A stretch of 64,000 nucleotides of DNA. It comes from an uncultured Oscillospiraceae bacterium (lineage in GTDB: Bacteria > Bacillota > Clostridia > Oscillospirales > Oscillospiraceae). The DNA is taken from the NCBI GenBank assembly GCA_944385485.1, contig CALWXL010000001.1:57072-121071 (forward strand), in the 5' to 3' direction. Made by a program: the position numbers and the translations under genes. Under the pieces are notes generated by a model. It was not told the origin of the DNA. It did not search any database and saw nothing but the letters and a program-made list of their open reading frames with translations. Of this stretch, positions 42,767 to 52,112 are shown piece after piece. The stretch's first letter is position 1; the number at the start of each line of letters is the position of its first letter.

Positions 42767-43357
42767 TTATTTCTCCAAATATTCTTTCAGCTTCTCCTGG
42801 AACAAGGCCAGAGCCTTGCCCCGATGAGAAATCTCATTTTTCTCCTCTGCCGTCAGCTGAGCAAAGGTCTTTTTCCGCTGGGGCAGGAAGAACACCGGGT
42901 CGTACCCAAATCCACCTTCCCCTTGGGGTGCATAGGCGATGGTGCCCTCGCACTCCCCCCGGGCAGTCAGCACATCCCCGTTGGGAAAGCAGCAGGTGAT
43001 AACGGAGACAAAGCGGGCGGTACGAGGTGTCTGCCCCCGCATGTTCTCCAGCAACAGACGATATCGTCCCGTATCATCCAGGCCAGGGCCGCCGTATCGG
43101 GCAGAATACACCCCGGGGGCTCCTCCCAGAGCGTCCACGCACAGCCCGGAATCGTCGGCAATGGCGGGCATTCCCGTGGCCTCCATCACTGCATGGGCCT
43201 TGAGCAGGGAGTTGGCCTCAAAGGTGTCCCCGGTCTCTTCCACGTCCACATGAACCCCCAGCTGGGATTGCAGGCATACCTCAATGCCCAGGTGGGAGAG
43301 AATGTCGTTCATCTCTTTGAGCTTCTTCTCATTTTGGCTGGCCAGTACCAGTTTCAT
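42767..43357 (-). CDS. rdgB: RdgB/HAM1 non-canonical purine NTP pyrophosphatase
   Basis: Removes dITP, XTP and related nucleotides. 196 residues with LASQNEKKLKEM, ETGDTFEANSLLKA, ADDSGLCVDALGGAPGVYSA and GGFGYDPVFF. It overlaps rph by 4 nt, the common rph-rdgB pairing. Confidence 0.96.
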   Translation of the reverse strand: MKLVLASQNEKKLKEMNDILSHLGIEVCLQSQLGVHVDVEETGDTFEANSLLKAHAVMEATGMPAIADDSGLCVDALGGAPGVYSARYGGPGLDDTGRYRLLLENMRGQTPRTARFVSVITCCFPNGDVLTARGECEGTIAYAPQGEGGFGYDPVFFLPQRKKTFAQLTAEEKNEISHRGKALALFQEKLKEYLEK

Positions 43358-44076
43358 TGTACTCCCTCCAAAATCTCTTTCTGACGCTGAATCAGCTCCT
43401 CAATGCCCTTCTGACACAGGGCCACCAGCTGCTGCTGCTCAGCCAAGGTGAAGGCCCGGCCCTCTCCGGTACCCTGCAGCTCTACCAGCTCGCCCCGCTC
43501 ATTCATCACACAGTTCAGATCCACCATGGCGGAGGAATCCTCCTCATAGCACAGATCCAGCATGGGCACGTTGTCCACGATACCGGCGGAGATTGCCGCC
43601 ACATAGTGCTTCACAGGCGAGGCGGGCAGAACCCCGTCTTTAACCAGCTTGTTGCAGGCCATGGCCAGAGCCAAAAAACCTCCGGTGACGCTGGCGGTGC
43701 GGGTGCCACCGTCTCCTTGCAGCACATCACAGTCCACGGTAATGGTCATATCCGGCAGCATGGTCAAATCCACCGCAGCCCGGAGAGAGCGGCCAATGAG
43801 CCGCTGAATCTCGGCGGAGCGGGGGGACAGCTTCAGCTTGGACACGTCCCGACGGGACCGCTCCCGGTTGGCTCGAGGCAACATGGAATACTCCGCTGTC
43901 ACCCAGCCTGTCCCCTCAGCCACATGGCGGGGCGCAGTCATCTCCACGCTGGCACAGCACAACACTTTGGTATTGCCGCAGCTGATGAGAACACTGCCCT
44001 CGGGAAATTTGACAAAATCGGTTTCAATGTGAATGTCTCTGAGCTGATCCACCGCTCTTCCATCCAAACGAGTCAT
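43354..44076 (-). CDS. rph: RNase PH
   Basis: A phosphorolytic 3' exonuclease for tRNA end maturation. 240 residues: RLDGRAVDQLR start, GNTKVLC, the SAEIQRLIGRSLRA helix, DCDVLQGDGGTRTAS (phosphate and catalytic Asp) and GEGRAFT. The ATG at 44076 follows AAGGAGGAG by about 6 nt; the longer start lies in the upstream gene. Confidence 0.96.
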   Translation of the reverse strand: MTRLDGRAVDQLRDIHIETDFVKFPEGSVLISCGNTKVLCCASVEMTAPRHVAEGTGWVTAEYSMLPRANRERSRRDVSKLKLSPRSAEIQRLIGRSLRAAVDLTMLPDMTITVDCDVLQGDGGTRTASVTGGFLALAMACNKLVKDGVLPASPVKHYVAAISAGIVDNVPMLDLCYEEDSSAMVDLNCVMNERGELVELQGTGEGRAFTLAEQQQLVALCQKGIEELIQRQKEILEGVQ

Positions 44077-44095
44077 ATCTTTCTCCTCCTTACAC

Positions 44096-44302
44096 TTAAC
44101 CCAACAGGCCAAGGCCCACAGCCTGATAAATAGCCACGCCCAGGCCCAACACCGTCAGAACAATCCCCACCATACGGGCAGTCTTCACAGATTGCTCTGG
44201 CACATCCTTGCGCTTCATGCGCCGCTGCAAATAGGGACGGGGATTGACGGCATACCACACGCCGTACACCGCCACCAACAGGCTGACAATCATCCAAGTC
44301 AT
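44096..44302 (-). CDS. Small two-span membrane protein
   Basis: 68 residues with membrane spans at about 3-18 and 45-66 and a basic cytoplasmic-type loop (NPRPYLQRRMKRKDVPEQS) between them. The layout resembles small DUF6199-type proteins, which is a guess. The ATG shares one base with the ftsY stop (TAATG), so translation is coupled. Confidence 0.7.
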   Translation of the reverse strand: MTWMIVSLLVAVYGVWYAVNPRPYLQRRMKRKDVPEQSVKTARMVGIVLTVLGLGVAIYQAVGLGLLG

Positions 44303-45168
44303 TATAGCAACGCCTCCACAAATGCCTTGGCATCAAAGGGCTGCAAGTCTCCCACCTGCTCGCCCACGCCCACATACTTCACAGGCACGCCCAGCTCCTT
44401 GGCGATGGCGATGACAATACCACCCTTGGCGGTACCGTCCAACTTGGTCAGGACAATGCCGGTGATGCCTGCGCTCTCTCCAAATTGCTTGGCCTGGATG
44501 AGACCGTTCTGGCCCGTGGTGGCATCCAGCACCAGTAGCGTCTCCCGGCTGGCATCGGGACACTCCCGATCGATGACGCGGGAGATCTTATTGAGCTCAT
44601 TCATCAGGTTCTGCTTGTTGTGCAGCCGTCCAGCAGTGTCCACCAGAACCACGTCCGCTTTTCTGGCCTTGGCAGCGCTCATGGCGTCATACACCACGGC
44701 GGCAGGATCCGCCCCTTCATGCTGCTTGATGATCTCCACCCCGGCCCGCTCCGACCAGATGGTGAGCTGGTCCGCAGCGGCAGCACGGAAGGTATCTCCG
44801 GCACAGAGAAGCACTCGCTTCCCTTCCCCCTTCCATCGGGCTGCCAATTTTCCAATGGAGGTGGTCTTTCCCACCCCGTTGACGCCGATGAAGAGCACCA
44901 CGGCGGGGGACCGACTCATATCCACGCTGGGATCTCCCACGGTGAGCAGCTCGGCCAGGATTTCCTTCATACAGGCCTTGGCACCCTCGGTGTCTTTGAT
45001 CTTGTTCTTCTTACACCGCTGTTTCAGCTCCTCCACAGCTTCCATGGTGGTCTCTGCCCCCATGTCTGCCATCACCAGGGACTCCTCCAGCTCGTCATAG
45101 AAGTCGTCGTCCAGCTGGGAGAACCCGTTAAAAATACCGATCTTTTTAATTTTATCAAAAAAACCCAT
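44302..45168 (-). CDS. ftsY: SRP receptor GTPase FtsY
   Basis: FtsY docks SRP-bound ribosomes at the membrane. 288 residues, the short form without the acidic A domain: N domain from residue 1, G motifs GVNGVGKTTSIGKL, DTFRAAAADQL, DTAGRLHNKQNLM, TKLDGTAKGG, and the C-terminal GVGEQVGDLQPFDA. smc lies 19 nt upstream. Confidence 0.97.
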   Translation of the reverse strand: MGFFDKIKKIGIFNGFSQLDDDFYDELEESLVMADMGAETTMEAVEELKQRCKKNKIKDTEGAKACMKEILAELLTVGDPSVDMSRSPAVVLFIGVNGVGKTTSIGKLAARWKGEGKRVLLCAGDTFRAAAADQLTIWSERAGVEIIKQHEGADPAAVVYDAMSAAKARKADVVLVDTAGRLHNKQNLMNELNKISRVIDRECPDASRETLLVLDATTGQNGLIQAKQFGESAGITGIVLTKLDGTAKGGIVIAIAKELGVPVKYVGVGEQVGDLQPFDAKAFVEALL

Positions 45169-45187
45169 GTCATTTCACCTCTGTATT

Positions 45188-48100
45188 TCATTGGGCGTTC
45201 AGATTCAATTCCTGCTCCATCTCGTTGAGGTTGATGGTGAGGATGCGGCTGATACCCTGCTCCTGCATGGTCACGCCATACAGCACGTCCGCCTCCTCCA
45301 TCGTACCCCGACGATGGGTGATGGCAATAAACTGAGTGCGGTCGCTCATGCGGCGCAAGTATTGGGCATAACGCACCACATTGGCATCATCCAGTGCCGC
45401 CTCGATCTCGTCCATGACGCAAAAGGGGGTGGGCCGCACCTTCAAAATGGCAAAGTATAGGGCAATGGCCACAAAGGCCTTTTCCCCGCCGGAGAGCAGG
45501 CTGATGATCTTCAGCGCCTTGCCCGGAGGCTGGGCCTTGATCTCGATGCCGCAATTGAGAATGTCCTCCGGGTCCTCCAGCTCCAGGGTGGCCTTACCGC
45601 CCCGGAACAGCTCCAAGAAGGTCTCCTGGAAGGTCTCCCGGATCTGCTGGAACTTCTCCTGAAAAATCTCCTTCATTTCTTGGGTGATCTGTCGGATGAT
45701 CTCCTCCAACTCCCGTTTGGAAGCGGTGACATCGTCCCGCTGCCCGGTGAGGTAGCTGTACCGCTCGTAAATACGGCGATACTCCTCCACCGCATCGGGG
45801 TTGATGCTGCCCAGAGCCGCAATGGCCCGTTTCAGCTCTCCAATCCGTCTCTGTGCCCGAGGCACCGACTCCAGCTCCACCCGTTGCGCGCGGGCCGCCT
45901 CATGGGAGAGCTGATAGTTCTCCCATAGTTTGTCCAGAATCTGGCTTTCCTCCATGGCCGCAGCCATGGTTTTCTGCTCCAGCGCCGACACCTCACGCTC
46001 CATGCCCAGAAGGTCGTTATTTTTCTCACGGGCCAGCTTATCGGCCTGGTTGCGCTTACCCTCCAGCTCCAGCTTGTCCCGGTTGACCCCGGCGAGCTTA
46101 CGAGCCGACTCCTCTTTCTGCCGCAGCAGAGCCTGCACCTGTTGGTCCTGCTCTACCATCTGCTGCTGGAGCTGTCGGTTGGCCTCTTCCAACTCGGCAA
46201 TCATATCCTGGCGGCCTGCGGTATCCCCGGAGAGATCCTGTTGGAGCTGTTCCAGTTGCCCCAGGTTCGCCTGCATGGCGGTCTGTTCTCCTTCCAGACC
46301 CGCCAACTGGGCCCGGAGGGCCGCTTGCTCCTGACTGCATTCCTCCAACTGTTGTTGCAGCGTGCTCTGTCCATGGCTTTTATCCTGGGACTGGGCCTGG
46401 AGAGCCGCCGCCGTTCCTTCCAACTGAGCAATGCGGGCCTTGGCCTGTCGGGCCGCCTCCAGGTTTTCCTCCCCGCGCCGTTGCAGACCTGCCCGCTCCT
46501 GACGCAGAGCCTCGCAGCGCTGCTGGGCCTGCAAGAGCTGCTGGGCCTGGTGCTCCACCTGTTGGGACTGGGTGAGCACCCCATCCTCAGCCTGCCGCAG
46601 CTGGGCCTGGGCCGCGTCCAATTCATATTGGGCCGCTGTCTGTTCCCTTTGAGCCTGTGCCAGCTGTTCCTTGGCCCCTGTGGCCTCCTGGGTGAGGGTC
46701 TTCATCTGTCCTCTCAACCGCTCCAGCTCATTGGCCCGGGAGAGAATTCCAGCCGAGCGGGAGACAGATCCGCCAGTCATGGCTCCTCCGGCGTTGAGCA
46801 CCTGCCCGTCTAAAGTGACAATGCGAAAGCGATGTCCATAGCGACGGGCCATGGCCATGGCCTGCTCCAGGTCCTGGGCGATGATGATACGCCCCAACAA
46901 GTTGGACATCACATTGCGATAATCCTCATGGTATTCAATCAGTTCGTTGGCCATCCCCACGTAGCCAGGCTGCTCTTCCAGCCCGGTCTCCCGCAAGCTG
47001 CCCGGTCGAATGGTGTTCATGGGCAGGAAGGTGGCCCGTCCGCCATCCCGGCGTTTGAGCCATCCGATGGCCTGCTTGGCATCCTGGTCCCGCTCCACCA
47101 CTACGTGCTGCATGGCGCCGCCCAAAGCGATCTCAATGGCCACTGCATAGGCATCCGGCACATGGATCAGGCCCGCCACCGGGCCACGGACCCCAGACAG
47201 CCCGCCGCGCTTGGCCTCCCCCATCAGCAGCTTCACCGACTTAGAATATCCCTCATAGAGTTTTTCCATTTCTGAGAGCATATGAATGCGGGATTGCAGG
47301 TTGTTCTGTTCCATCTCCAGACGTCGGAACACCTCCTGGGCCTGCTGAACTTTGCGCTGCCGAGTTTGCAGCCGCATTTGGTAGCCGGACACGGTGTTGG
47401 AGATTCCATCTCGCTCTTGCTCCAACTGGGCCAGCCGGGCCTTCATCTGCCCTTGCTCTTCCTCCAGCTCTCGCTTCTGGGTCTCCTGGTCCAACAGCTC
47501 ACGGGCGATACTCTCCTCCCGGTCCATGAGTTCCTGCCCCGCTGCGGACAAAGCAGATAGCAGTGCCTTGGCTTCTCCAGCGGAGGCCTGCTCCAGTCGC
47601 TCTCGCTCCCGCAGCTGAGCCAGTTCTTCATCCAATCCCCCTACGGAGTCCATGAGGTGCTGACTCTTCGCCTCCAGTTCTTCCAACTGGCCCTGGAGAC
47701 GGCCCATCTCCTCTTCCACCTGGGCCAGCCGCTGTCTGCGCTGGGCCACCTGCTGAGCCAGAGACCCAGCCCGGCCAGCCTGCTGTTCCAGTTCACTCTG
47801 AATGCGCTGGATGTTGTCGGCATTGTTTTTCTGATCCCGACGCAGCAGTTCCAGCTGGCTTTGCCCCTGATGTACCTGCTGTTCCAATGCGCTTTGGGCC
47901 TGGCGCATCTCTTCCGCCTGCACTTCCTGGCTCTGCATCTGCTCGGTGTACACTTCCACCTGCCCATAGAGCTCATCCAGCTGGCGACGCAAATCCTCTC
48001 GCTGGGCCACGGCTGCGTCGAAGGCGGTTTTCAACTGGATGCTGCTGGCCCGAAGCTGCTCCAACTGGTCCAGCCACACGGAAATTTCCAGACCACGCAG

Positions 48101-48763
48101 CTCGTCCCGCATCACCAGATACTTTTTGGTTTTCTCTGCCTGGAGCCGCAGGGGTTCCACCTGGAGCTCCAATTCGTCGATCTTATCGTTGATGCGCACC
48201 AGGTTCTCCTGGGTGCGCCCCAGCTTGCGCTCCGCCTCCTCCTTGCGGTGACGGAACTTGGAGATTCCGGCGGCCTCCTCAAACACCTCACGCCGATCGG
48301 AACTTTTCACCGAGAGGATTTCGTCAATTTTGCCCTGGCCGATGATGGAATACCCCTCCCGGCCCAGGCCCGTATCCATAAACAACTCATTGATGTCCCG
48401 CAAGCGGCAGGAACGCCGGTTGATATAGTACTCACTCTCGCCCGAGCGGTAATATCGGCGGGTTACCGCCACCTCCTGCTCCTCCAGGTCCAGCAGGTGC
48501 TGGCTGTTGTCCAGAACCAGGGTCACCTCTGCAAAGCCCAGACTTTTGCGCTTGGCGGTGCCGTCGAAGATCACGTCCTCCATCTTGTTGCCCCGCAGCG
48601 TACGGGTGGACTGCTCCCCCATCACCCAGCGAATGGCATCGGCAATATTGGATTTTCCAGATCCATTGGGTCCTACGATCACGGTGATATCGGCGCCAAA
48701 GGTCAGCACCGTTTTCTCCGGAAATGACTTGAACCCCTGGATCTCCAAGCCCTTTAAATACAA
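45188..48763 (-). CDS. smc: Chromosome partition protein SMC
   Basis: SMC is the ATPase of bacterial condensin. 1191 residues: N-terminal Walker A GPNGSGKSNIADAIRW, long Gln-rich coiled coils (about 170-500 and 680-1020), a hinge (about 515-670, with ALGGAMQHVVVE and GGAMTGGS), and C-terminal signature LSGGEKAFVAIALYF with Walker B FCVMDEIEAALDD. The start is taken as TTG at 48763, giving the usual YLKGLEIQGFKSF N-terminus; a GTG at 48772 is an alternative. It heads the operon that runs to rsfS. Confidence 0.96.
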   Translation of the reverse strand: MYLKGLEIQGFKSFPEKTVLTFGADITVIVGPNGSGKSNIADAIRWVMGEQSTRTLRGNKMEDVIFDGTAKRKSLGFAEVTLVLDNSQHLLDLEEQEVAVTRRYYRSGESEYYINRRSCRLRDINELFMDTGLGREGYSIIGQGKIDEILSVKSSDRREVFEEAAGISKFRHRKEEAERKLGRTQENLVRINDKIDELELQVEPLRLQAEKTKKYLVMRDELRGLEISVWLDQLEQLRASSIQLKTAFDAAVAQREDLRRQLDELYGQVEVYTEQMQSQEVQAEEMRQAQSALEQQVHQGQSQLELLRRDQKNNADNIQRIQSELEQQAGRAGSLAQQVAQRRQRLAQVEEEMGRLQGQLEELEAKSQHLMDSVGGLDEELAQLRERERLEQASAGEAKALLSALSAAGQELMDREESIARELLDQETQKRELEEEQGQMKARLAQLEQERDGISNTVSGYQMRLQTRQRKVQQAQEVFRRLEMEQNNLQSRIHMLSEMEKLYEGYSKSVKLLMGEAKRGGLSGVRGPVAGLIHVPDAYAVAIEIALGGAMQHVVVERDQDAKQAIGWLKRRDGGRATFLPMNTIRPGSLRETGLEEQPGYVGMANELIEYHEDYRNVMSNLLGRIIIAQDLEQAMAMARRYGHRFRIVTLDGQVLNAGGAMTGGSVSRSAGILSRANELERLRGQMKTLTQEATGAKEQLAQAQREQTAAQYELDAAQAQLRQAEDGVLTQSQQVEHQAQQLLQAQQRCEALRQERAGLQRRGEENLEAARQAKARIAQLEGTAAALQAQSQDKSHGQSTLQQQLEECSQEQAALRAQLAGLEGEQTAMQANLGQLEQLQQDLSGDTAGRQDMIAELEEANRQLQQQMVEQDQQVQALLRQKEESARKLAGVNRDKLELEGKRNQADKLAREKNNDLLGMEREVSALEQKTMAAAMEESQILDKLWENYQLSHEAARAQRVELESVPRAQRRIGELKRAIAALGSINPDAVEEYRRIYERYSYLTGQRDDVTASKRELEEIIRQITQEMKEIFQEKFQQIRETFQETFLELFRGGKATLELEDPEDILNCGIEIKAQPPGKALKIISLLSGGEKAFVAIALYFAILKVRPTPFCVMDEIEAALDDANVVRYAQYLRRMSDRTQFIAITHRRGTMEEADVLYGVTMQEQGISRILTINLNEMEQELNLNAQ

Positions 48764-48837
48764 TCCACGCACCCCATTGTTTAACGGTCTGCTTCTGAGC
48801 ATGCCTGTAGCAAAAAATCACAAGGCAATACAGGTTG

Positions 48838-48866
48838 ATTGTACCATTATACCGTCCATTTTGCAA
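48838..48866 (-). promoter_or_regulatory. SigA-type promoter of the smc operon
   Basis: Minus-strand TTGCAA, 17-nt spacer, TACAAT, about 75 nt before the smc start. Confidence 0.7.
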
Positions 48867-48894
48867 CCGTTTCCCCAGCCATTCCCCCAAACAC

Positions 48895-48927
48895 ACAAAA
48901 AGGGGCGGCTCATAGAGCCACCCCTTT
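48895..48927 (-). terminator. Terminator after lysC
   Basis: On the minus strand AAAGGGGTGGCTC / GAGCCGCCCCTTT around a 3-nt loop, followed by TTTTTG. It lies between the lysC stop and the smc promoter. Confidence 0.8.
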
Positions 48928-48931
48928 CCCA

Positions 48932-50158
48932 TTATTGTGCACCGTTGAACTCATCATAGAACCGGTCGTGCACCACCTGCACGGCGCGATCCGCATCGTG
49001 GATGTCCACCAGCACGGAGACCTTGATCTCACTGGTGGAAATCATATTGATGTTGATGCCTGCATTAAACAAAGCCTCAAACATGGCAGCTGCCACACCG
49101 GGATTGTTGATCATGCCCGCACCCACAATGGACACCTTGGCAATGTTATCCGAGACATCAATGTGGTCGAAGGCGATGACCTCCCGATTCTCCTCCAGCA
49201 GTTTCCGGGCCAGATCCAAATCACTCTTGGCAACGGTAAAGCTGATGTCCTTGGTCTCACTGCGGCCAATGGACTGAAGGATGATGTCCACGTTGACGTT
49301 GTTGCGAGCCAGAAGGGAGAAGATCTTAAAGGCAATACCCGGGGTATCCTCCAGACCCACCAAGGCCAGGCGGGCAATGCTTTTATCCTTGGCCACGCCG
49401 CTGATATGAGACTTTTCCATGCGCTTGACTACCTCCTTGACTTTTGTACCAGGTTTATCGGAAAAGCTGGAGAGCACCTCCAGCTCCACATCATATCGTT
49501 TTGCCATTTCCACGGAGCGGTTATGCAGGACCTGAGCCCCCAATGTGGCCAGTTCCAACATCTCCTCGTAAGTAATCTCATCCAACTTACGGGCCGTGGG
49601 CACCAGACGAGGATCGGCGGTATACACACCATCCACGTCCGTGTAGATCTGACACAGATCTGCGTGGAGCACGGCAGCCAATGCCACTGCCGAGGTGTCT
49701 GAGCCACCGCGGCCTAACGTGGTGATGTCCCCGTATTTGTTGATTCCCTGGAAGCCGGTGACGATGACAATCCGCCGCTTATCCAGCTCTTCCAGAATGC
49801 GTTCCGGCTTTACCCGCTTGATACGGGCATTGGTGTAGCCAGAGTTGGTATGGAATCCGGCCTGCCACCCGGTCAGAGACACCACCGGGAACCCCAGACT
49901 CTCAATGGCCATAGCGCACAAGGCGCAGGATATCTGCTCTCCTGTGGACAAGAGCATATCCATCTCTCGTCGAGAGGGATTGGGATTCAGCTCTTGGGCC
50001 TTTTCAATCAAATCATCGGTGGTGTCGCCCTGGGCGGAGAGCACCACCACCACACTATTTCCCTTCTGATATGTCTCCGTGATGATGCGGGCCACATTGC
50101 GCACCCGCTGGGCATTCGCCACGGAAGACCCTCCAAATTTTTGTACGATCAGTGCCAT
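48932..50158 (-). CDS. lysC: Aspartate kinase
   Basis: First step of the lysine, threonine and methionine pathway. 408 residues: N-terminal kinase domain with VQKFGGSSVAN, STGEQISCAL, TTLGRGGSDTSA and TDVDGVYTADPR, then two ACT domains (about 265-405) for feedback control. The single-chain length fits the class that is regulated by lysine or by lysine plus threonine. The ATG at 50158 follows AAAGGA by about 10 nt; the ATG at 50170 abuts the ribosome site. Confidence 0.95.
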   Translation of the reverse strand: MALIVQKFGGSSVANAQRVRNVARIITETYQKGNSVVVVLSAQGDTTDDLIEKAQELNPNPSRREMDMLLSTGEQISCALCAMAIESLGFPVVSLTGWQAGFHTNSGYTNARIKRVKPERILEELDKRRIVIVTGFQGINKYGDITTLGRGGSDTSAVALAAVLHADLCQIYTDVDGVYTADPRLVPTARKLDEITYEEMLELATLGAQVLHNRSVEMAKRYDVELEVLSSFSDKPGTKVKEVVKRMEKSHISGVAKDKSIARLALVGLEDTPGIAFKIFSLLARNNVNVDIILQSIGRSETKDISFTVAKSDLDLARKLLEENREVIAFDHIDVSDNIAKVSIVGAGMINNPGVAAAMFEALFNAGININMISTSEIKVSVLVDIHDADRAVQVVHDRFYDEFNGAQ

Positions 50159-50215
50159 CGCTTTTTCCATCCTTTCGAGCCGTGTTCCTGCCCCAGTCTA
50201 TGCTGTGCCTTTGGC

Positions 50216-51439
50216 TTAGTTGAGCACACGAATCAGGGACAACACGTTCATCCCGTCCAGTTTCTCTCTCAGCTGTGCCTCGGTCATGGTCTGCTCCGTG
50301 ATTCCGGCAGTCTCTCCAGCTGCTGCGCCGCTGCGAGCCAACAGTTTGATCTCTCCCACCTGCTTGCGCAGCTGCTCTGCTCCGCCCTGCACGCGCACAT
50401 AGAAGCGGCTGGCCAACTCCTCGGTACCACACACCAGGGAAGGTTCTCCTGCCTCCCAGGTGATGGGGCTGCGGTGGCCCTTGCTGCGGGCAATGTCCAT
50501 CACATCCGCCACCACAGCGGAGGCAGTGGGCAGTTTGCCTGCCCCTCGGCCATAGAACATCACGTCACCCACAGCGTTTCCGTGGACAAACACAGCATTG
50601 AATACATCATCCACTCCGGCAATGGGGTGGCCTGCATCCACCAAGTGGGGCGCCACATAGGCACACACCCGGCCGTCTGCCTGGCGCACTGCCCGGCCCA
50701 GCAGCTTGATTTTCTTGCCTGCGCCATCTGCATAGTCCACGTCCGCCAGAGAAATTCCAGTGATTCCTTCGGTGGGCACCAGCTGGGGGTCCACATTCTT
50801 ACCAAAGGCCAAGTCTGCCAGAATACAGATCTTTCGGCAGGCATCATACCCCAGAATATCCGCCGACGGATCCCGCTCGGCATAGCCATTTTCCTGGGCT
50901 TCCTTCAGGGCCGCCTCAAAGGACAAACCTGCACCAATCATACGGGTGAGGATGTAGTTGGTGGTGCCGTTGAGAATGCCGCATACCTCCTCCACCTGAT
51001 TGGCTGCCAAGCACACCGTCAAGGGGCGAATGATGGGGATGCCACCACCCACGCTGGCCTCAAAGAGGTAACTCACACCCTTTTCCTGCGCCAGGCGGGT
51101 CAGCTCCAGCCCGTGGCAAGCTACCAACTCCTTGTTGGAGGTCACCACACTCTTTCCAGCTCGGAGCGCCCGCTGGGTAAAGTTCAGGGCTACGGTTGCA
51201 CCGCCAATGGTCTCCACCACAATGGAAACCTCTTCATCTTCCTCGATGACCGAGAAGTCCTTGACAAACTTGCCCCCATAAGGAGAGTGGTCAAAATCCC
51301 GCACGTCCAAAATATACTTGACCTCGACCTCATCCCCCACACTGCGAGCGATGGAGTCTCGGTTTTCAAACAGCACCTGAGCTACACCAGAGCCCACGGT
51401 GCCATATCCCAAAATTGCTACCTTTACCACGTCAGTCAC
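50216..51439 (-). CDS. hom: Homoserine dehydrogenase
   Basis: 407 residues: NAD(P)-binding VAILGYGTVGSGVAQVL, VETIGG, TSNKEL, catalytic region VSYLFEASVGGGIPII and GILNGTTNYIL, and a C-terminal ACT domain (about 330-407) for threonine feedback. It lies between pheB and lysC. Confidence 0.95.
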   Translation of the reverse strand: MTDVVKVAILGYGTVGSGVAQVLFENRDSIARSVGDEVEVKYILDVRDFDHSPYGGKFVKDFSVIEEDEEVSIVVETIGGATVALNFTQRALRAGKSVVTSNKELVACHGLELTRLAQEKGVSYLFEASVGGGIPIIRPLTVCLAANQVEEVCGILNGTTNYILTRMIGAGLSFEAALKEAQENGYAERDPSADILGYDACRKICILADLAFGKNVDPQLVPTEGITGISLADVDYADGAGKKIKLLGRAVRQADGRVCAYVAPHLVDAGHPIAGVDDVFNAVFVHGNAVGDVMFYGRGAGKLPTASAVVADVMDIARSKGHRSPITWEAGEPSLVCGTEELASRFYVRVQGGAEQLRKQVGEIKLLARSGAAAGETAGITEQTMTEAQLREKLDGMNVLSLIRVLN

Positions 51440-51456
51440 CTCGTCAATTTCTGATT

Positions 51457-51897
51457 TTAACCGGCCAACACTTCACAGCGCAGCACCTCAGGCAGATCCC
51501 GCAACGTGGACAGCAGATCCTCCAGTTCCATACTCAGCCCAGAGGTCTCCAAGCCCAGCGTCACCGCGGCGGACTCCCCGCCGGGAATCGCCTGGTTGAT
51601 GGTAAGCACATTGCCTCCCCAGTCCGCAAACATATTCAAAACCCCAGACAGGGCCCCGGGGCGGTTGCGCAACAGGATCTGAATGGTCACGATCCGACCA
51701 TGGAGCATATCCCGAAACGGACGCACCGCATCCTTGTACTTGTAGAATGCACTGCGGCTAATCCCCACCCGCTGGGTGGCGGCATTCACCGTCTGCACCT
51801 CACCAGTTTCCAACATGCGCTTGGCATCTGCCACCTTCAGATAGATTTCCGGCAGCGCCGATGCTTCCACGATGAAATACCTGGGTCTTTGCGACAT
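51457..51897 (-). CDS. pheB: ACT-domain protein of the PheB/UPF0735 family
   Basis: 146 residues. The N-terminal half (MSQRPRYFIVEASALPEIYL) holds a helix-turn-helix-like stretch (ATQRVGISRSAFYKYKD), and the C-terminal half is an ACT domain (RPGALSGVLNMFADWGGNVL). The family has no settled function but occurs beside hom and amino-acid genes, which suggests amino-acid sensing. The ATG at 51897 follows GGGAGG by 9 nt; the frame stays open far upstream without a site. Confidence 0.88.
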   Translation of the reverse strand: MSQRPRYFIVEASALPEIYLKVADAKRMLETGEVQTVNAATQRVGISRSAFYKYKDAVRPFRDMLHGRIVTIQILLRNRPGALSGVLNMFADWGGNVLTINQAIPGGESAAVTLGLETSGLSMELEDLLSTLRDLPEVLRCEVLAG

Positions 51898-51952
51898 AGA
51901 TTTGATCCTCCCTTTTGCAAAGCACTTTGCTGATGTCTTTCTGTTGTGGTCT

Positions 51953-51981
51953 ATTGTATCACGTAGATGGACATATGGCAA
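51953..51981 (-). promoter_or_regulatory. SigA-type promoter of pheB-hom-lysC
   Basis: Minus-strand TTGCCA, 17-nt spacer, TACAAT. The leader of about 50 nt shows no T-box or riboswitch. Confidence 0.8.
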
Positions 51982-52055
51982 TTTTCTTTTCCTCGCATTT
52001 TGCACAAAGTTCTTCCCAGGTTTGTTTCCGTTTCCGTGGAAATGATGAGGGCGCA

Positions 52056-52090
52056 AAAATACTCCCTGGAGTTCATCCAGGGAGTATTTT
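52056..52090. terminator. Terminator after the class A PBP gene
   Basis: Perfect 15-bp inverted repeat AAAATACTCCCTGGA / TCCAGGGAGTATTTT around GTTCA. Confidence 0.85.
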
Positions 52091-52112
52091 GTACCATATG
52101 AGTGGAAACCCG

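Noticed and set aside
51898-51981. T-box or lysine riboswitch ahead of pheB-hom-lysC
   Set aside because: The leader is only about 50 nt and has no T-box AGGGTGG sequence or lysine aptamer.
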